In this document: piece by piece, positions 17,827-26,292 of the stretch | How the letters are laid out: each line of letters opens with the position of its first letter | Position numbering within the stretch: the stretch's first letter is position 1 | Source: Rhizobium grahamii CCGE 502 | Lineage (GTDB): Bacteria; Pseudomonadota; Alphaproteobacteria; Rhizobiales; Rhizobiaceae | Direction: 5' to 3' | NCBI RefSeq assembly: GCF_000298315.2 | Contig: NZ_AEYE02000003.1 | Coordinates: 1-64,000, forward strand | DNA: 64,000 nt | Translations under genes and position numbers: made by a program | The notes under the pieces: generated by a model | Seen by the model: the letters and a program-made list of their open reading frames with translations, nothing else | Told to the model about the DNA's origin: nothing | The model's database searches: none

Positions 17827-17855
17827 CTTACACAAAACTGACATTGGAGCTTCAT
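17827..17855 (+). promoter_or_regulatory. Candidate Pho box before phnC
   Basis: Three 7-base units at an 11-base period, CTTACAC (17827), CTGACAT (17838) and GCTTCAT (17849), resemble the PhoB half-site CTGTCAT with 4, 6 and 4 matches. An inverted exact copy (ATGACAG) lies at 17818-17824. The spacing is what PhoB requires, and phnC starts 56 bp downstream, so phosphate-starvation control is plausible. Confidence 0.5.
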
Positions 17856-17910
17856 GAAGCGGGACTAATGCACTCCCCCATATCGCATCTGGACTATGAG
17901 GAAGAGCATG

Positions 17911-18756
17911 ATGTTCGAACTGGAGAATGTCACCCGCCGTTTCGGAAACAAGACTGCCGTCGATTCCGTGACGCTCGACATTCCTCAGGGACAGATGGTC
18001 GGCATCATCGGCCGTTCCGGCGCCGGCAAGTCCACGCTTCTACGCATGATTAACCGCCTGCAGGAGCCGACATCGGGCTCTATCCATTTCGCAGGCGTCG
18101 AGGTCTCGCGCCTGCGCGGCCAGGCGTTGCGCAACTGGCAGCGCGACTGTGCTATGATCTTCCAGCAGTTCAATCTCGTGCCGCGCCTCGACGTCATGAC
18201 CAACGTCATGCTCGGCCGTCTCAACCACCGCTCGACGACGATGAGCCTGCTCGGCGTTTTCAGCCGCGAAGAGCGTATCCACGCCATTGCTGCGCTCGAG
18301 CGCCTCGGCATCGAACAGACGGCGCTGCAGATGGCCGGCACACTTTCGGGCGGCCAGCAGCAGCGCGTCGCGATCGCCCGCGCCCTGATGCAGAACCCGA
18401 AGATGCTGCTCGCCGATGAGCCGATCGCCTCGCTCGATCCGCTGAACGCCAAGATCGTCATGGACGCGCTACGCGACATCAACGAGCGCGAAGGCATCAC
18501 CGTCGTCACCAACCTGCATACGCTCGACACTGCGCGCAATTACTGCGAGCGCATCGTCGGCATGTCGGCCGGTCGCGTCGTTTTCGATGGCAAGCCTTCC
18601 GAACTGACGGCCGAAGCCGTCAAGCAGATCTACGGCACCGACAAGGACGGCGCCGGCATCGACGAGACGATGACCTCGACCTCGATCAACATTCCCGCGG
18701 CGGCAGCCGCTCAACAATCCGCCGGCTTGAAACCGCTGGCGCTGGCCGGTCTCTGA
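17911..18756 (+). CDS. phnC: Phosphonate ABC transporter ATP-binding protein
   Basis: A 281-residue ATPase powering PhnE-mediated uptake of phosphonates. Walker [18 protein letters not shown], signature [15 protein letters not shown] and Walker [16 protein letters not shown] are complete; [22 protein letters not shown] is specific to PhnC. A run of Met codons (17908, 17911) follows AGGAAGAG; 17911 gives the best spacing and a start matching the family ([12 protein letters not shown]). The last 30 residues are Ala/Ser-rich and non-conserved in type. phnD follows after 89 bp. Confidence 0.95.
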   Translation: MFELENVTRRFGNKTAVDSVTLDIPQGQMVGIIGRSGAGKSTLLRMINRLQEPTSGSIHFAGVEVSRLRGQALRNWQRDCAMIFQQFNLVPRLDVMTNVMLGRLNHRSTTMSLLGVFSREERIHAIAALERLGIEQTALQMAGTLSGGQQQRVAIARALMQNPKMLLADEPIASLDPLNAKIVMDALRDINEREGITVVTNLHTLDTARNYCERIVGMSAGRVVFDGKPSELTAEAVKQIYGTDKDGAGIDETMTSTSINIPAAAAAQQSAGLKPLALAGL

Positions 18757-18845
18757 GAGGGGCGGCCTCGATCGCAAGCCCGCGTTATGGGCGAACTTCT
18801 TCTTAAACAGTGTTGCCGGGGACGCCGGTCAATCAGGAGAGAACC

Positions 18846-19751
18846 ATGTTGAAGAAAGCACTTTTTGCCGCCACGGCGCTGTTTGCGCTCGCCGGCGTTT
18901 CGCACGCTGCGGACCTCAAGGAATTCCGCGTCGGTATTCTCGGTGGCGAAAACGAAGCCGACCGTCTGCGCAACTATGCTTGCCTTGCCGACCACCTGAA
19001 GAAGGAATTCGGCTTCGAGAAGGTTTCGCTCTTCCCGGCTGCAGACTATGACGGCGTTATCCAGGGTCTCCTCGGCGGCACGCTCGACTTCGCGGAACTC
19101 GGTGCTTCCGGCTACGCAGCCGTCAACATCAAGGATCCGAAGGCTGTGACCCCGATCCTGACGACGCAGCAGGAAGACGGCTCGACCGGCTACTACTCGA
19201 TCGGTCTCGCCCTGAAGTCCTCTGGCATCAAGGACATCAAGGACGCCAAGGGCAAGAAGCTCGGCTACGCTGATCCGGACTCCACGTCTGGCTACCTGAT
19301 CCCGCTGACGCAGATCCCGAAGGACACCGGCGCTCCGAACGACAAGTACTTCGCTTCGACGCAGTTCAACGGCGGCCACGAGAACAACCTTCTCGCTGCT
19401 TATGACGGCAAGGTCGACGTCGCTGTTGACGACTCCTCGGGCATCGGCGACTTCAAGGACGGCTACACCTCCGGCACCTTCCGCAAGGCTGTCGACAAGG
19501 GCACCGTTGATCCGAACAAGCTCGTTGAAGTATGGCGCTCGCCGCTCATTCCGAACGGCCCGCTCGTCGTTCGCAACGAACTCGGCACCGAGTGGCAGGC
19601 CAAGCTGACGGACTTCTTCATGAAGCTTCCGCAGACGGACGCCAAGTGCTTCGCAGCCATCGAAGGCGGCGACTTCAAGGGCTACTCCAAGGTGAAGCCT
19701 GATTTCTACAACGCGATCATCGACGCTCGTAAGGCTGCCATCGGCGGCTGA
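18846..19751 (+). CDS. phnD: Phosphonate ABC transporter substrate-binding protein
   Basis: A 301-residue periplasmic binding protein. Residues 1-21 are a signal peptide ending SHA-AD. The mature part has RVGILGGENEADRLRNYACL, followed by AADYDGVIQGLLGGTLDFAELG, the region contacting the phosphonate, then GYADPDSTSGYLIPLTQIP and FNGGHENNLLAAYDGKVDVAVDD. ATG 18846 has AGGAGAGAA before it. Codons are strongly biased to abundant C/G-ending forms, as expected for a highly made binding protein. A stem-loop follows before phnE1. Confidence 0.95.
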   Translation: MLKKALFAATALFALAGVSHAADLKEFRVGILGGENEADRLRNYACLADHLKKEFGFEKVSLFPAADYDGVIQGLLGGTLDFAELGASGYAAVNIKDPKAVTPILTTQQEDGSTGYYSIGLALKSSGIKDIKDAKGKKLGYADPDSTSGYLIPLTQIPKDTGAPNDKYFASTQFNGGHENNLLAAYDGKVDVAVDDSSGIGDFKDGYTSGTFRKAVDKGTVDPNKLVEVWRSPLIPNGPLVVRNELGTEWQAKLTDFFMKLPQTDAKCFAAIEGGDFKGYSKVKPDFYNAIIDARKAAIGG

Positions 19752-19770
19752 TCGATCTCCAGATCGAGAG

Positions 19771-19796
19771 GGGCGGTCCTTGTGGCCGCCCTTTTT
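19771..19796 (+). terminator. Partial terminator between phnD and phnE1
   Basis: GGGCGG and CCGCCC form a 6-bp stem with a 9-base loop, followed by five T residues, 20 bp after phnD. Inside an operon such a structure would let most transcripts end after the binding protein, so that it is made in excess over the permeases. Confidence 0.65.
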
Positions 19797-19822
19797 CCTG
19801 CCAAGAAAGCGGACATCGTTTC

Positions 19823-20803
19823 ATGACCTTTGCCGATCCCCATTCTCAGACGCACCGCGCGCAGCAACCGCAGCAGAGCGCCCATGAAATCGGCGACGCC
19901 TGGAGCAAAATGGTGGCGCGCCGCCGCCTCTACACCGGTCTCGGCCTGGTGATCCTGCTGGTCGCATTCGTCAGTTCCGTAAAGTTCGCTGACGAAAGCA
20001 ATGCCGGCCATTTCATCGAACGCCTGCCGCATCTCTTCGATTTCGTGAGCTGGCTTGTTCCGAAGGACTGGAACGACGTCTGGCGAGCACTGTTCGACAT
20101 CGAAAGCCCGAGCCACCAGACGGGCGAAGAATACAATTTCGCGCTCGGTCGCGTGCCCGTATGGGGCAGCTTCTACATCCCCGAATATTTCGAGCTGATG
20201 ATCATCACGATCAACATCGCGCTGGTCTCGACCATCATCGGCTTCGTCTTCGCTGTGCCAATGAGCTTCCTCGCAGCCCGCAACCTTTCGCCTTCTGCGC
20301 CGCTGCGCATCGTCGTCAAGCGCCTGATGGAATTCCTGCGTGCCTTTCCCGAGATCGTCATCGCCGGCCTCTTCGCGGCGATCCTCTCGATCGGTCCGGT
20401 CGCCGCCATCATCGCCGTCAGCCTTCATACGATCGGCGCGCTCGGAAAGCTTTTCTACGAAGTCGTCGAAAATATCGACATGAAGCCGGACGAAGGCATG
20501 AAGGCCGTCGGCGCCAGCTGGGCCGAGCGCGTCCGCTTTGCAGCCCTGCCGCAGGTTCTGCCGAACTTCATGTCCTATGCGCTGCTTCGGCTTGAGGTGA
20601 ACGTGCGTGCGTCCACGATCATCGGCGCCGTCGGCGGCGGCGGTATCGGCGAGGAGCTGAAGCTTTCCATCTCGCGCGGTTTCGGTGCCAAGACCGTGGC
20701 ACTGGTTCTGCTGCTCTTCATCACCATCGTCGCGGTAGACCAGTTCTCCGCATGGCTGCGCCGCCGCCTTGTCGGCGAGCACGCCTTCCTTCTGCAGCAT
20801 TGA
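19823..20803 (+). CDS. phnE: Phosphonate ABC transporter permease 1
   Basis: A 326-residue inner-membrane permease. A helix at residues 35-52 is followed by a periplasmic loop of about 75 residues, then a bundle of helices with the PhnE coupling sequence EVVENIDMKPDEGMKAVGASW and the terminal RASTIIGAVGGGGIGEEL. It is longer than E. coli PhnE (about 260) because of the N-terminal part. phnE2 begins eight bases after its stop; the two should form the transport channel with PhnC. Confidence 0.94.
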   Translation: MTFADPHSQTHRAQQPQQSAHEIGDAWSKMVARRRLYTGLGLVILLVAFVSSVKFADESNAGHFIERLPHLFDFVSWLVPKDWNDVWRALFDIESPSHQTGEEYNFALGRVPVWGSFYIPEYFELMIITINIALVSTIIGFVFAVPMSFLAARNLSPSAPLRIVVKRLMEFLRAFPEIVIAGLFAAILSIGPVAAIIAVSLHTIGALGKLFYEVVENIDMKPDEGMKAVGASWAERVRFAALPQVLPNFMSYALLRLEVNVRASTIIGAVGGGGIGEELKLSISRGFGAKTVALVLLLFITIVAVDQFSAWLRRRLVGEHAFLLQH

Positions 20804-20811
20804 GGTCCGCC

Positions 20812-22152
20812 ATGACGGTGATCGACGCCAACCGGATGCATGAAATCGAACTCCGCTATCCGGATTACTTCAAACGGTCCTTCCGTCAGCGGTTCGGCGG
20901 GCTGATGATCGTCCTCGCGACGCTGCTTTACGGCGTCTACGCCACCTGGTTCTTCGACCTGCCGAAGCTGCTGGCCGAGGCGCATTGGGAACGTGTTGGC
21001 CTCTATCTCAGCCAGTGGGTGAGCTACGACGTCCAGCCGGAATTCCGCATCGGCGATACCGGCATCACCGTCAAGTATCCGCGCTTCTCGCCGCTGGGCG
21101 ACAACCCGCATCCCGATTGGGTGGTCAACAACCCGGATGGCAGCGTCTCGGTTTCGGTGAGCGGCAAGAGTCGCACGGTGACGGTTTCGAAGACGGAAGC
21201 CATCGTCACCGCCCACGGCATCACCGTTCCGGTGGAACTGTCGAGCGGTGCGCCAAAGGTCGTCGGCCCCGTCCCGAGCTGGATGACGGTCTATGACGAC
21301 AATGTCCTGGCTGATCTGGGCTTCGCCGGCGATGTCAGCATCTCCGCCGATCGCGTGAAGGTCCGCAAGCGCTTCCTCGGCTGGGCGAACTTCGTCTTCG
21401 ACACCCAATCGCCCTTCTTCGACAAGCCGGCAGGCGAGGTCCTGAGCTTGATCGTTTCGGGTCCGGAACTGAAGCCCGGCCAATCCAACCTGTCGCTCGC
21501 TTTCGACAATATCTGGCACAACAGCGCCTGGCAGCATGGCGATGTGTGGACCAAGCTCTTCCAGACCATTGTCATGGCCTTCATGGGTACCTTGCTTGGT
21601 GCGCTGGCAGCCTTCCCGCTGGCGTTCCTGGCTGCGCGCAACATCACGCCGAACAGGCTGCTCAATCAGGTCCTGAAGCGCTCCTTCGACTTCCTGCGCT
21701 CGGTCGACATGCTGATCTGGGCGCTGTTCCTGACCCGCGCCTTCGGCCCCGGCCCATTGGCCGGCTCCGGCGCGATCTTCCTCACGGAAACCGGCACTCT
21801 CGGCAAGCTCTATTCCGAAGGTCTCGAGAACATCGACAACAAGCCGCGCGAAGGCATCAAGTCCACCGGTGCCTCGACGATGCTCACGCACCGCTACGGC
21901 ATCATCCCGCAGATCGTTCCGGTTTTCGTCAGCCAGACACTCTACCAGTGGGAATCGAACGTCCGCGGCGCGACGATCATCGGTGCCGTCGGCGCCGGCG
22001 GTATCGGCCTCAAGCTCTGGGAATCGATGCGCACCAACGCCAACTGGGAAAACGTCGCCTACATGGTTCTGCTGATCCTGATGGTGGTGTTCCTGTTCGA
22101 CATGGCGTCGAACGCCTTGCGTCACCGGCTGATGGGCACGAAGACACACTAA
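20812..22152 (+). CDS. phnE: Phosphonate ABC transporter permease 2, with large periplasmic insert
   Basis: A 446-residue PhnE paralogue. After one helix (residues 25-45) comes a soluble segment of about 190 residues rich in Val, Ser and Asp with beta-type repeats (SVSVSGKSRTVTVSKTEAIV), then the normal permease domain: FLAARNITPNRLLNQVLKRS, LENIDNKPREGIKSTGAST and RGATIIGAVGAGGIGLKL. The insert is far larger than in PhnE1 and is predicted to lie in the periplasm, where it could contact PhnD. ATG 20812 follows GAGGTCC. Confidence 0.93.
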   Translation: MTVIDANRMHEIELRYPDYFKRSFRQRFGGLMIVLATLLYGVYATWFFDLPKLLAEAHWERVGLYLSQWVSYDVQPEFRIGDTGITVKYPRFSPLGDNPHPDWVVNNPDGSVSVSVSGKSRTVTVSKTEAIVTAHGITVPVELSSGAPKVVGPVPSWMTVYDDNVLADLGFAGDVSISADRVKVRKRFLGWANFVFDTQSPFFDKPAGEVLSLIVSGPELKPGQSNLSLAFDNIWHNSAWQHGDVWTKLFQTIVMAFMGTLLGALAAFPLAFLAARNITPNRLLNQVLKRSFDFLRSVDMLIWALFLTRAFGPGPLAGSGAIFLTETGTLGKLYSEGLENIDNKPREGIKSTGASTMLTHRYGIIPQIVPVFVSQTLYQWESNVRGATIIGAVGAGGIGLKLWESMRTNANWENVAYMVLLILMVVFLFDMASNALRHRLMGTKTH

Positions 22153-22284
22153 AAGATGAAGATCGGCTTCGGCCATCATCATTCTGTCACGGAAATCTTT
22201 TAGCCGGAAACCGGCCTTGCAGTTGCCGCGCAAATCGCGGCAGACTGCGGCACGCTTTCAGAACGATTTCCCAGGATACGAGCC

Positions 22285-22980
22285 TTGCGTTACGGACTCT
22301 ATTTCACGCCGCCGAAGGATCATCCCTTGAACGGCACGGCCTCGCTCTGGCTTGGCCGCGACGCCTTCACCGGCGAAACTTATCCGGCTCCCGAACATGC
22401 GCAGATGCCGGGTCGTGAGCAGTTCGGGCTGACCGCCGATCCGCGGCGCTACGGCTTCCATGCGACGATCAAGGCACCGTTCAGCCTGGCCGCCTCGGTG
22501 ACCGAGAAGGACCTGATCCCGGTCGTCGAGGATTTTGCCGCTCGTACACCCGCTTTCGAGATCCCGGAACTGGTGCTCGGCCAGCTCGGCCGCTTTTTTG
22601 CGCTGGTCCCCGGTTTCCTGCATCCGCCGCTTCAGGATTTTGCCGCGAAGGTGGTAAAGTCCTTCGAACCGTTCCGCGCCGCGCTCTCGGAGGCCGATGT
22701 CGCGCGCCGCAAGCCGGAGGAGCTGACGGAAAGCCAGAGGGCCAATCTCCTGCGCTGGGGCTATCCCTACGTCATGGATGACTTCGGTTTCCACATGACG
22801 CTGACCGGCAAGGTGCCGCCCGAGCGATCCGGCGTGATGAAGGAAATTCTGGCCGAGCGATTTTCGGCCTTCACGGGCCGGCCGCTGGCAATCTCTGGCC
22901 TGGCCGTTTTCGTCGAAGAGGCGCGGGGCGCCCCGTTCAAAGTTCATTCCTGGTGGCCGCTTGCCGGCGCCGAAAGCTGA
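22285..22980 (+). CDS. DUF1045 phosphonate-operon protein, 2H-phosphoesterase-like
   Basis: A 231-residue protein of the phosphonate-operon DUF1045 family. It has two His-x-Thr motifs, HAT at residues 59-61 (RRYGFHATIKAPF) and HMT at 170-172 (DDFGFHMTLTGKV), the signature of 2H phosphoesterases, which open cyclic phosphodiesters. C-P lyase produces ribosyl 1,2-cyclic phosphate, normally opened by PhnP, and no phnP gene is present here. The inference is that this protein does the job. The start is TTG 22285 after CAGGATACGAG; no ATG is available. It lies 12 bp before phnM. Confidence 0.85.
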   Translation: MRYGLYFTPPKDHPLNGTASLWLGRDAFTGETYPAPEHAQMPGREQFGLTADPRRYGFHATIKAPFSLAASVTEKDLIPVVEDFAARTPAFEIPELVLGQLGRFFALVPGFLHPPLQDFAAKVVKSFEPFRAALSEADVARRKPEELTESQRANLLRWGYPYVMDDFGFHMTLTGKVPPERSGVMKEILAERFSAFTGRPLAISGLAVFVEEARGAPFKVHSWWPLAGAES

Positions 22981-22992
22981 AAGACCTGATCC

Positions 22993-24132
22993 ATGAGCAA
23001 AGAAACCGTCTTTTCCAATGCGCGTATCGTCCTCGAAGACGAGATCGTCAACGGATCGGTCCTCGTCCGCGACGGCAAGATTGCCGATATCTCGACGGGC
23101 AGCTCGCATGTCGGCGAAGACTTCGAGGGTGACTACCTGATCCCCGGCCTCGTCGAACTGCACACCGACCATCTCGAAGGTCACTATTCGCCGCGCCCCG
23201 GCCTGCGCTGGCACAAGACGGCCGCGATTCAGGCGCACGATGCCCAGATCGTCACCTCGGGCATCACCACGGTTTTCGATTGCCTGCGCATGGGCGCTGA
23301 CGAGGACGGTGGCTTCGAGCATGGCGAGATGCGCGAGATGGCCGATGCAATCCAGAAGGCAGAGCAGGAAGGCCGGTTGCGCGCCGAGCACCTGATCCAC
23401 CTGCGTTGCGAGGTTTCGGCCGACAACGTGCTGCAGCACTTCGCCGATTTCGAAAACGATCCCTACGTTCGTCTCGTCTCGCTGATGGACCACGCGCCCG
23501 GCCAGCGCCAATTCCAGACGATGGACCAGTATATCTTCTACTACCAGAAGAAGCGTGGCCTCTCCGACGCCGAGTTCGCCAAGTTCGTCGACCGCCGCGT
23601 GTCCGAATCCGAGCGCAATTCCACGCCGCACCGCACGGCAATTTCCAAGGTCTGCGCCGAGCGCGGCATCACCGTTGCCAGCCACGACGACGCCACGCTC
23701 GCCCATGTCGACGAGGCGATCGAGAACGGGGTGCGCCTCGCTGAGTTCCCGACCAGCTTCGACGCCGCCAAGGCCTCACATGGCCACGGCATGAGCGTGC
23801 TGATGGGCGCCCCGAACGTGGTGCGCGGCAAGTCCCACTCGGGCAACATCGCGGCCCGCGACCTTGCGGAACGGGGCGTGCTGGACGTGTTGTCGTCGGA
23901 TTACGTGCCACTCAGCCTGCTCTATGCGCCGTTCATCCTGGCCGACGACGTCGAGAGCATTTCGCTGCCGCAGGCAATCGCCATGGTTACGTCGACGCCG
24001 GCGCGCACCGTCAACCTCAACGACCGTGGCCGGATCGCGCCTAGCCTGCGCGCTGACCTCGTGCGGGTCTACCGGGACCACGGCGTTCCGGTCACTCGCT
24101 CCGTTTGGCGCGAAGGACGCCGAGTCGCATGA
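22993..24132 (+). CDS. phnM: Ribosyl phosphonate triphosphate diphosphatase PhnM
   Basis: A 379-residue amidohydrolase-superfamily enzyme removing pyrophosphate from ribose 1-phosphonate 5-triphosphate before PhnJ acts. The metal site starts with LVELHTDHLEGHYSPRPG; VTSGITTVFDCLR, HLRCEVSADN, VASHDDATLAHVDEA and LSSDYVPLSLL follow in family order. The stop overlaps the phnN start by four bases (ATGA), coupling translation of the two enzymes. Confidence 0.96.
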   Translation: MSKETVFSNARIVLEDEIVNGSVLVRDGKIADISTGSSHVGEDFEGDYLIPGLVELHTDHLEGHYSPRPGLRWHKTAAIQAHDAQIVTSGITTVFDCLRMGADEDGGFEHGEMREMADAIQKAEQEGRLRAEHLIHLRCEVSADNVLQHFADFENDPYVRLVSLMDHAPGQRQFQTMDQYIFYYQKKRGLSDAEFAKFVDRRVSESERNSTPHRTAISKVCAERGITVASHDDATLAHVDEAIENGVRLAEFPTSFDAAKASHGHGMSVLMGAPNVVRGKSHSGNIAARDLAERGVLDVLSSDYVPLSLLYAPFILADDVESISLPQAIAMVTSTPARTVNLNDRGRIAPSLRADLVRVYRDHGVPVTRSVWREGRRVA

Positions 24133-24728
24133 TGCCCTCGCACGAACCTCACATTGTTCCGGGAACGGAACGCGGCATCATGGTGGTCGTCGTCGGCCCG
24201 AGCGGTGCCGGCAAGGACACGCTGATGGCGCTCGCCGCCAAGCACTTCCAGGGCCGTCCGGATGTGCATTTTGTCCGCCGTGTCATCACCCGCCACACCC
24301 ATGCCGGCGGCGAGCAGCATCTTGCCGTGTCGGCCCAGGGCTTCGCGTCGATGGAGCAGGCGGGTAACTTCGCGGTCTGGTGGGAAGCGCACGGCCTGAA
24401 ATATGGCATACCGGCCGAGGTGTCTGTCTCGCTGGCGCAAGGAAACCTGGTCATTGCCAACGGCTCGCGTTCGGCGCTCCACCACTTCAAGGCCGTTTTC
24501 CCGCGGCTCAAGGTCATCAATGTGACAGCGACCGCCGAGGTGTTGGCAAGCCGCCTGGAGGCTCGCGGCCGCGAGACGCATGAAGACATCATGGCCAGGC
24601 TCGCACGCGGCCCCCTGACGGTGCGCGGCGACTACGACGTCGTCGACCTGGACAACAGCGGTTCGCTGGAAGAAGGCGGAAGCAGGATCATCGATGCGCT
24701 GAACGCGTTTCTGGCAGAGATCGGCTGA
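24129..24728 (+). CDS. phnN: Ribose 1,5-bisphosphate phosphokinase
   Basis: A 199-residue guanylate-kinase-like enzyme making PRPP from ribose 1,5-bisphosphate, the last step that returns phosphonate-derived phosphoribose to metabolism. Shows the P-loop VVVVGPSGAGKDTLMALAA, RRVITR, and AVWWEAHGLKYGIP, with NVTATAEVLASRLEARGRE near the lid. ATG 24129 overlaps the phnM stop; a second Met follows immediately. The N-terminus has about 18 residues before the first strand, a little longer than usual. Confidence 0.93.
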   Translation: MMPSHEPHIVPGTERGIMVVVVGPSGAGKDTLMALAAKHFQGRPDVHFVRRVITRHTHAGGEQHLAVSAQGFASMEQAGNFAVWWEAHGLKYGIPAEVSVSLAQGNLVIANGSRSALHHFKAVFPRLKVINVTATAEVLASRLEARGRETHEDIMARLARGPLTVRGDYDVVDLDNSGSLEEGGSRIIDALNAFLAEIG

Positions 24729-24743
24729 CGCGGAGGCGGGGAG

Positions 24744-25250
24744 ATGCGGCCAATCAGGGTTCTCGATTACGACCCGGCATGGCCCGCTCTCTTCGACGCC
24801 GCAAGACGCGAACTGCTGGCGCTGGCGGCGGATAGCATCCTCACGATCGAGCATATCGGCAGCACAGCGGTCCCCGGACTGGCGGCCAAGCCGAAGATCG
24901 ATCTCGATGCCGTGCTGGTGGACGAAACGGCACGCAATTCGGTCGCCTCTTTGCTTCCATCTGCCGGTTTCCGGGCTCACGGCGATCCCCACGGCGACGG
25001 CCGCTGGCCCTTCACCCGCGATCATGACGGCTATGGCCTACGCCTCTATCTCTGCGCACCTGATAATCCGGCTCACCGTGACCGTATCCTGTTTCGCGAC
25101 CACCTCCGCTGCCACCCGCAAAGGGCGGCCGAGTATCAGGCGCTGAAACGTCACCTTGCCGCAAAGGCCAATGGCGACTGGGATATCTACACCGGCGGCA
25201 AGAGCGATTTCGTCGCAGAGATGCTGCGGCTTGCGATGATCGAGGCCTAA
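24744..25250 (+). CDS. GrpB family protein (nucleotidyltransferase fold)
   Basis: A 168-residue member of the GrpB/UPF0157 family. Typical features are VLDYDPAWPALFDAARREL, IEHIGSTAVPGLAAKPKIDLDAVL and the C-terminal YTGGKSDFVAEML, with the IGSTAVPGL motif matching the catalytic GS loop of the nucleotidyltransferase fold. Function is not established for the family. It follows phnN by 15 bp with a GGAGG-like site, so it may be co-transcribed by proximity rather than by pathway. Confidence 0.85.
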   Translation: MRPIRVLDYDPAWPALFDAARRELLALAADSILTIEHIGSTAVPGLAAKPKIDLDAVLVDETARNSVASLLPSAGFRAHGDPHGDGRWPFTRDHDGYGLRLYLCAPDNPAHRDRILFRDHLRCHPQRAAEYQALKRHLAAKANGDWDIYTGGKSDFVAEMLRLAMIEA

Positions 25251-25655
25251 CGGTCGTTGCGCGGATAATTTTTTTGCGTAGTAGGAAAACTTCGAAGCGA
25301 TCTCAGGGGGCTTGCCCGCCGTATTGTCCCCGCCCATCCCCGCATCCATGATCTGACGCACACTGGCAGCGTCATTGGACAGGGAGCCGGGTCGCGAACC
25401 GGATCTGACAAAACTGGTCGAAAGTCCGGCGTTCGATGATGGTTGCAGAAGAGGGATCGTAGGTCGTCAGGGCTGGCGATCCGCCGCATCGGAAAGGCCG
25501 AGAGACGCTCCTGTCGGCCCGGAAGAGCGGAGATCTCGATGCGATCGGGCAGGCTGCACCGCCTGGCAATCTCTATCCACTACAACTGCCGCCTGCCTAT
25601 CCCAGCCAGACCACGCCGCACCGGAGCTTTTTCCGGCGCGGGGTGTTGTGTTGGC
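25251..25655. other. Gene-poor stretch between grpB and the VOC gene
   Basis: 405 bp between convergent genes. Short open frames exist on both strands but none has a ribosome site, codon bias or recognisable product. A T-run (25267-25274) just after grpB could serve as a termination site, and a CCGGA/TCCGG stem lies near 25620-25640 at the VOC 3' end. Nothing else is seen. Confidence 0.5.
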
Positions 25656-26033
25656 CTAGATCACCTGTCCTACATCGATACGGTTGCCGTCCGGATCCTC
25701 GAACACGAAGGCACGCAGGCCATAGTCCTTGTCCTGCAACCGCTTGATGATCCGCGCGCCATGCGCCTCGCACAACGCATAGAGAGCATCCGCATCGTCG
25801 ACCATGAGATGGGCGACGTTGAAGTTGGGGATTTCGTGGTTCGGTTGCAGCGTCAGATGCAGTTCGGCGGCATCGCGCTTCAGGATCACGAAGCCGACCG
25901 GGTTGCCGTTTTCGAATACCTTGGTGAAGCCCATGACGCCGCTGTAAAACTCCAATGCCCGACGGATATCTTTTACGGGAAGCATCGCGGCAATGCGCCC
26001 GAAGCGGACACCATGATCAGCGATCTCTGTCAT
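25656..26033 (-). CDS. VOC superfamily protein (bleomycin-resistance/glyoxalase fold)
   Basis: A 125-residue single-domain protein with the paired beta-alpha-beta-beta-beta units of the VOC superfamily: AAMLPVKDIRRALEFYSGVMGF at the start, ELHLTLQ in the middle, AHLMVDDADALYALCEAHG opening the second half, and AFVFEDPDGNRIDVGQ at the end, whose Asp-Pro-x-Gly-Asn-x-Ile-Asp is the classic closing motif. It could be a drug-binding protein, a lyase or a dioxygenase; metal ligands are not clear. ATG 26033 follows GGAGATTGAGCG. Confidence 0.85.
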   Translation of the reverse strand: MTEIADHGVRFGRIAAMLPVKDIRRALEFYSGVMGFTKVFENGNPVGFVILKRDAAELHLTLQPNHEIPNFNVAHLMVDDADALYALCEAHGARIIKRLQDKDYGLRAFVFEDPDGNRIDVGQVI

Positions 26034-26292
26034 CGCTCAATCTCCTTCCGAGACGTCGCGAATGGCTCCGGCGGTGCGGAAGACCATGCGCGCGCTCCAA
26101 ATGTTTCAACATGAAGGGCGGTGCCTACGGGGTATCTATATCTGCGGAGGCATCGTGTCGCAATCACCCGGCAGTCGCACCGTAGCGGACTTCGCAACAA
26201 GGCCGAATCCTGGCCCGGGAATGCGCTGTGGCCTCGTGCACAGGCTAGCGGTCACCTATGGCGCCCGCCAGCGATTCATGCCGTCCGGGAGA

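Noticed and set aside
25372-25569. 65-codon minus-strand frame in the grpB-VOC gap
   Set aside because: No ribosome site or recognisable motif; Arg/Pro-rich as random GC-rich DNA gives.
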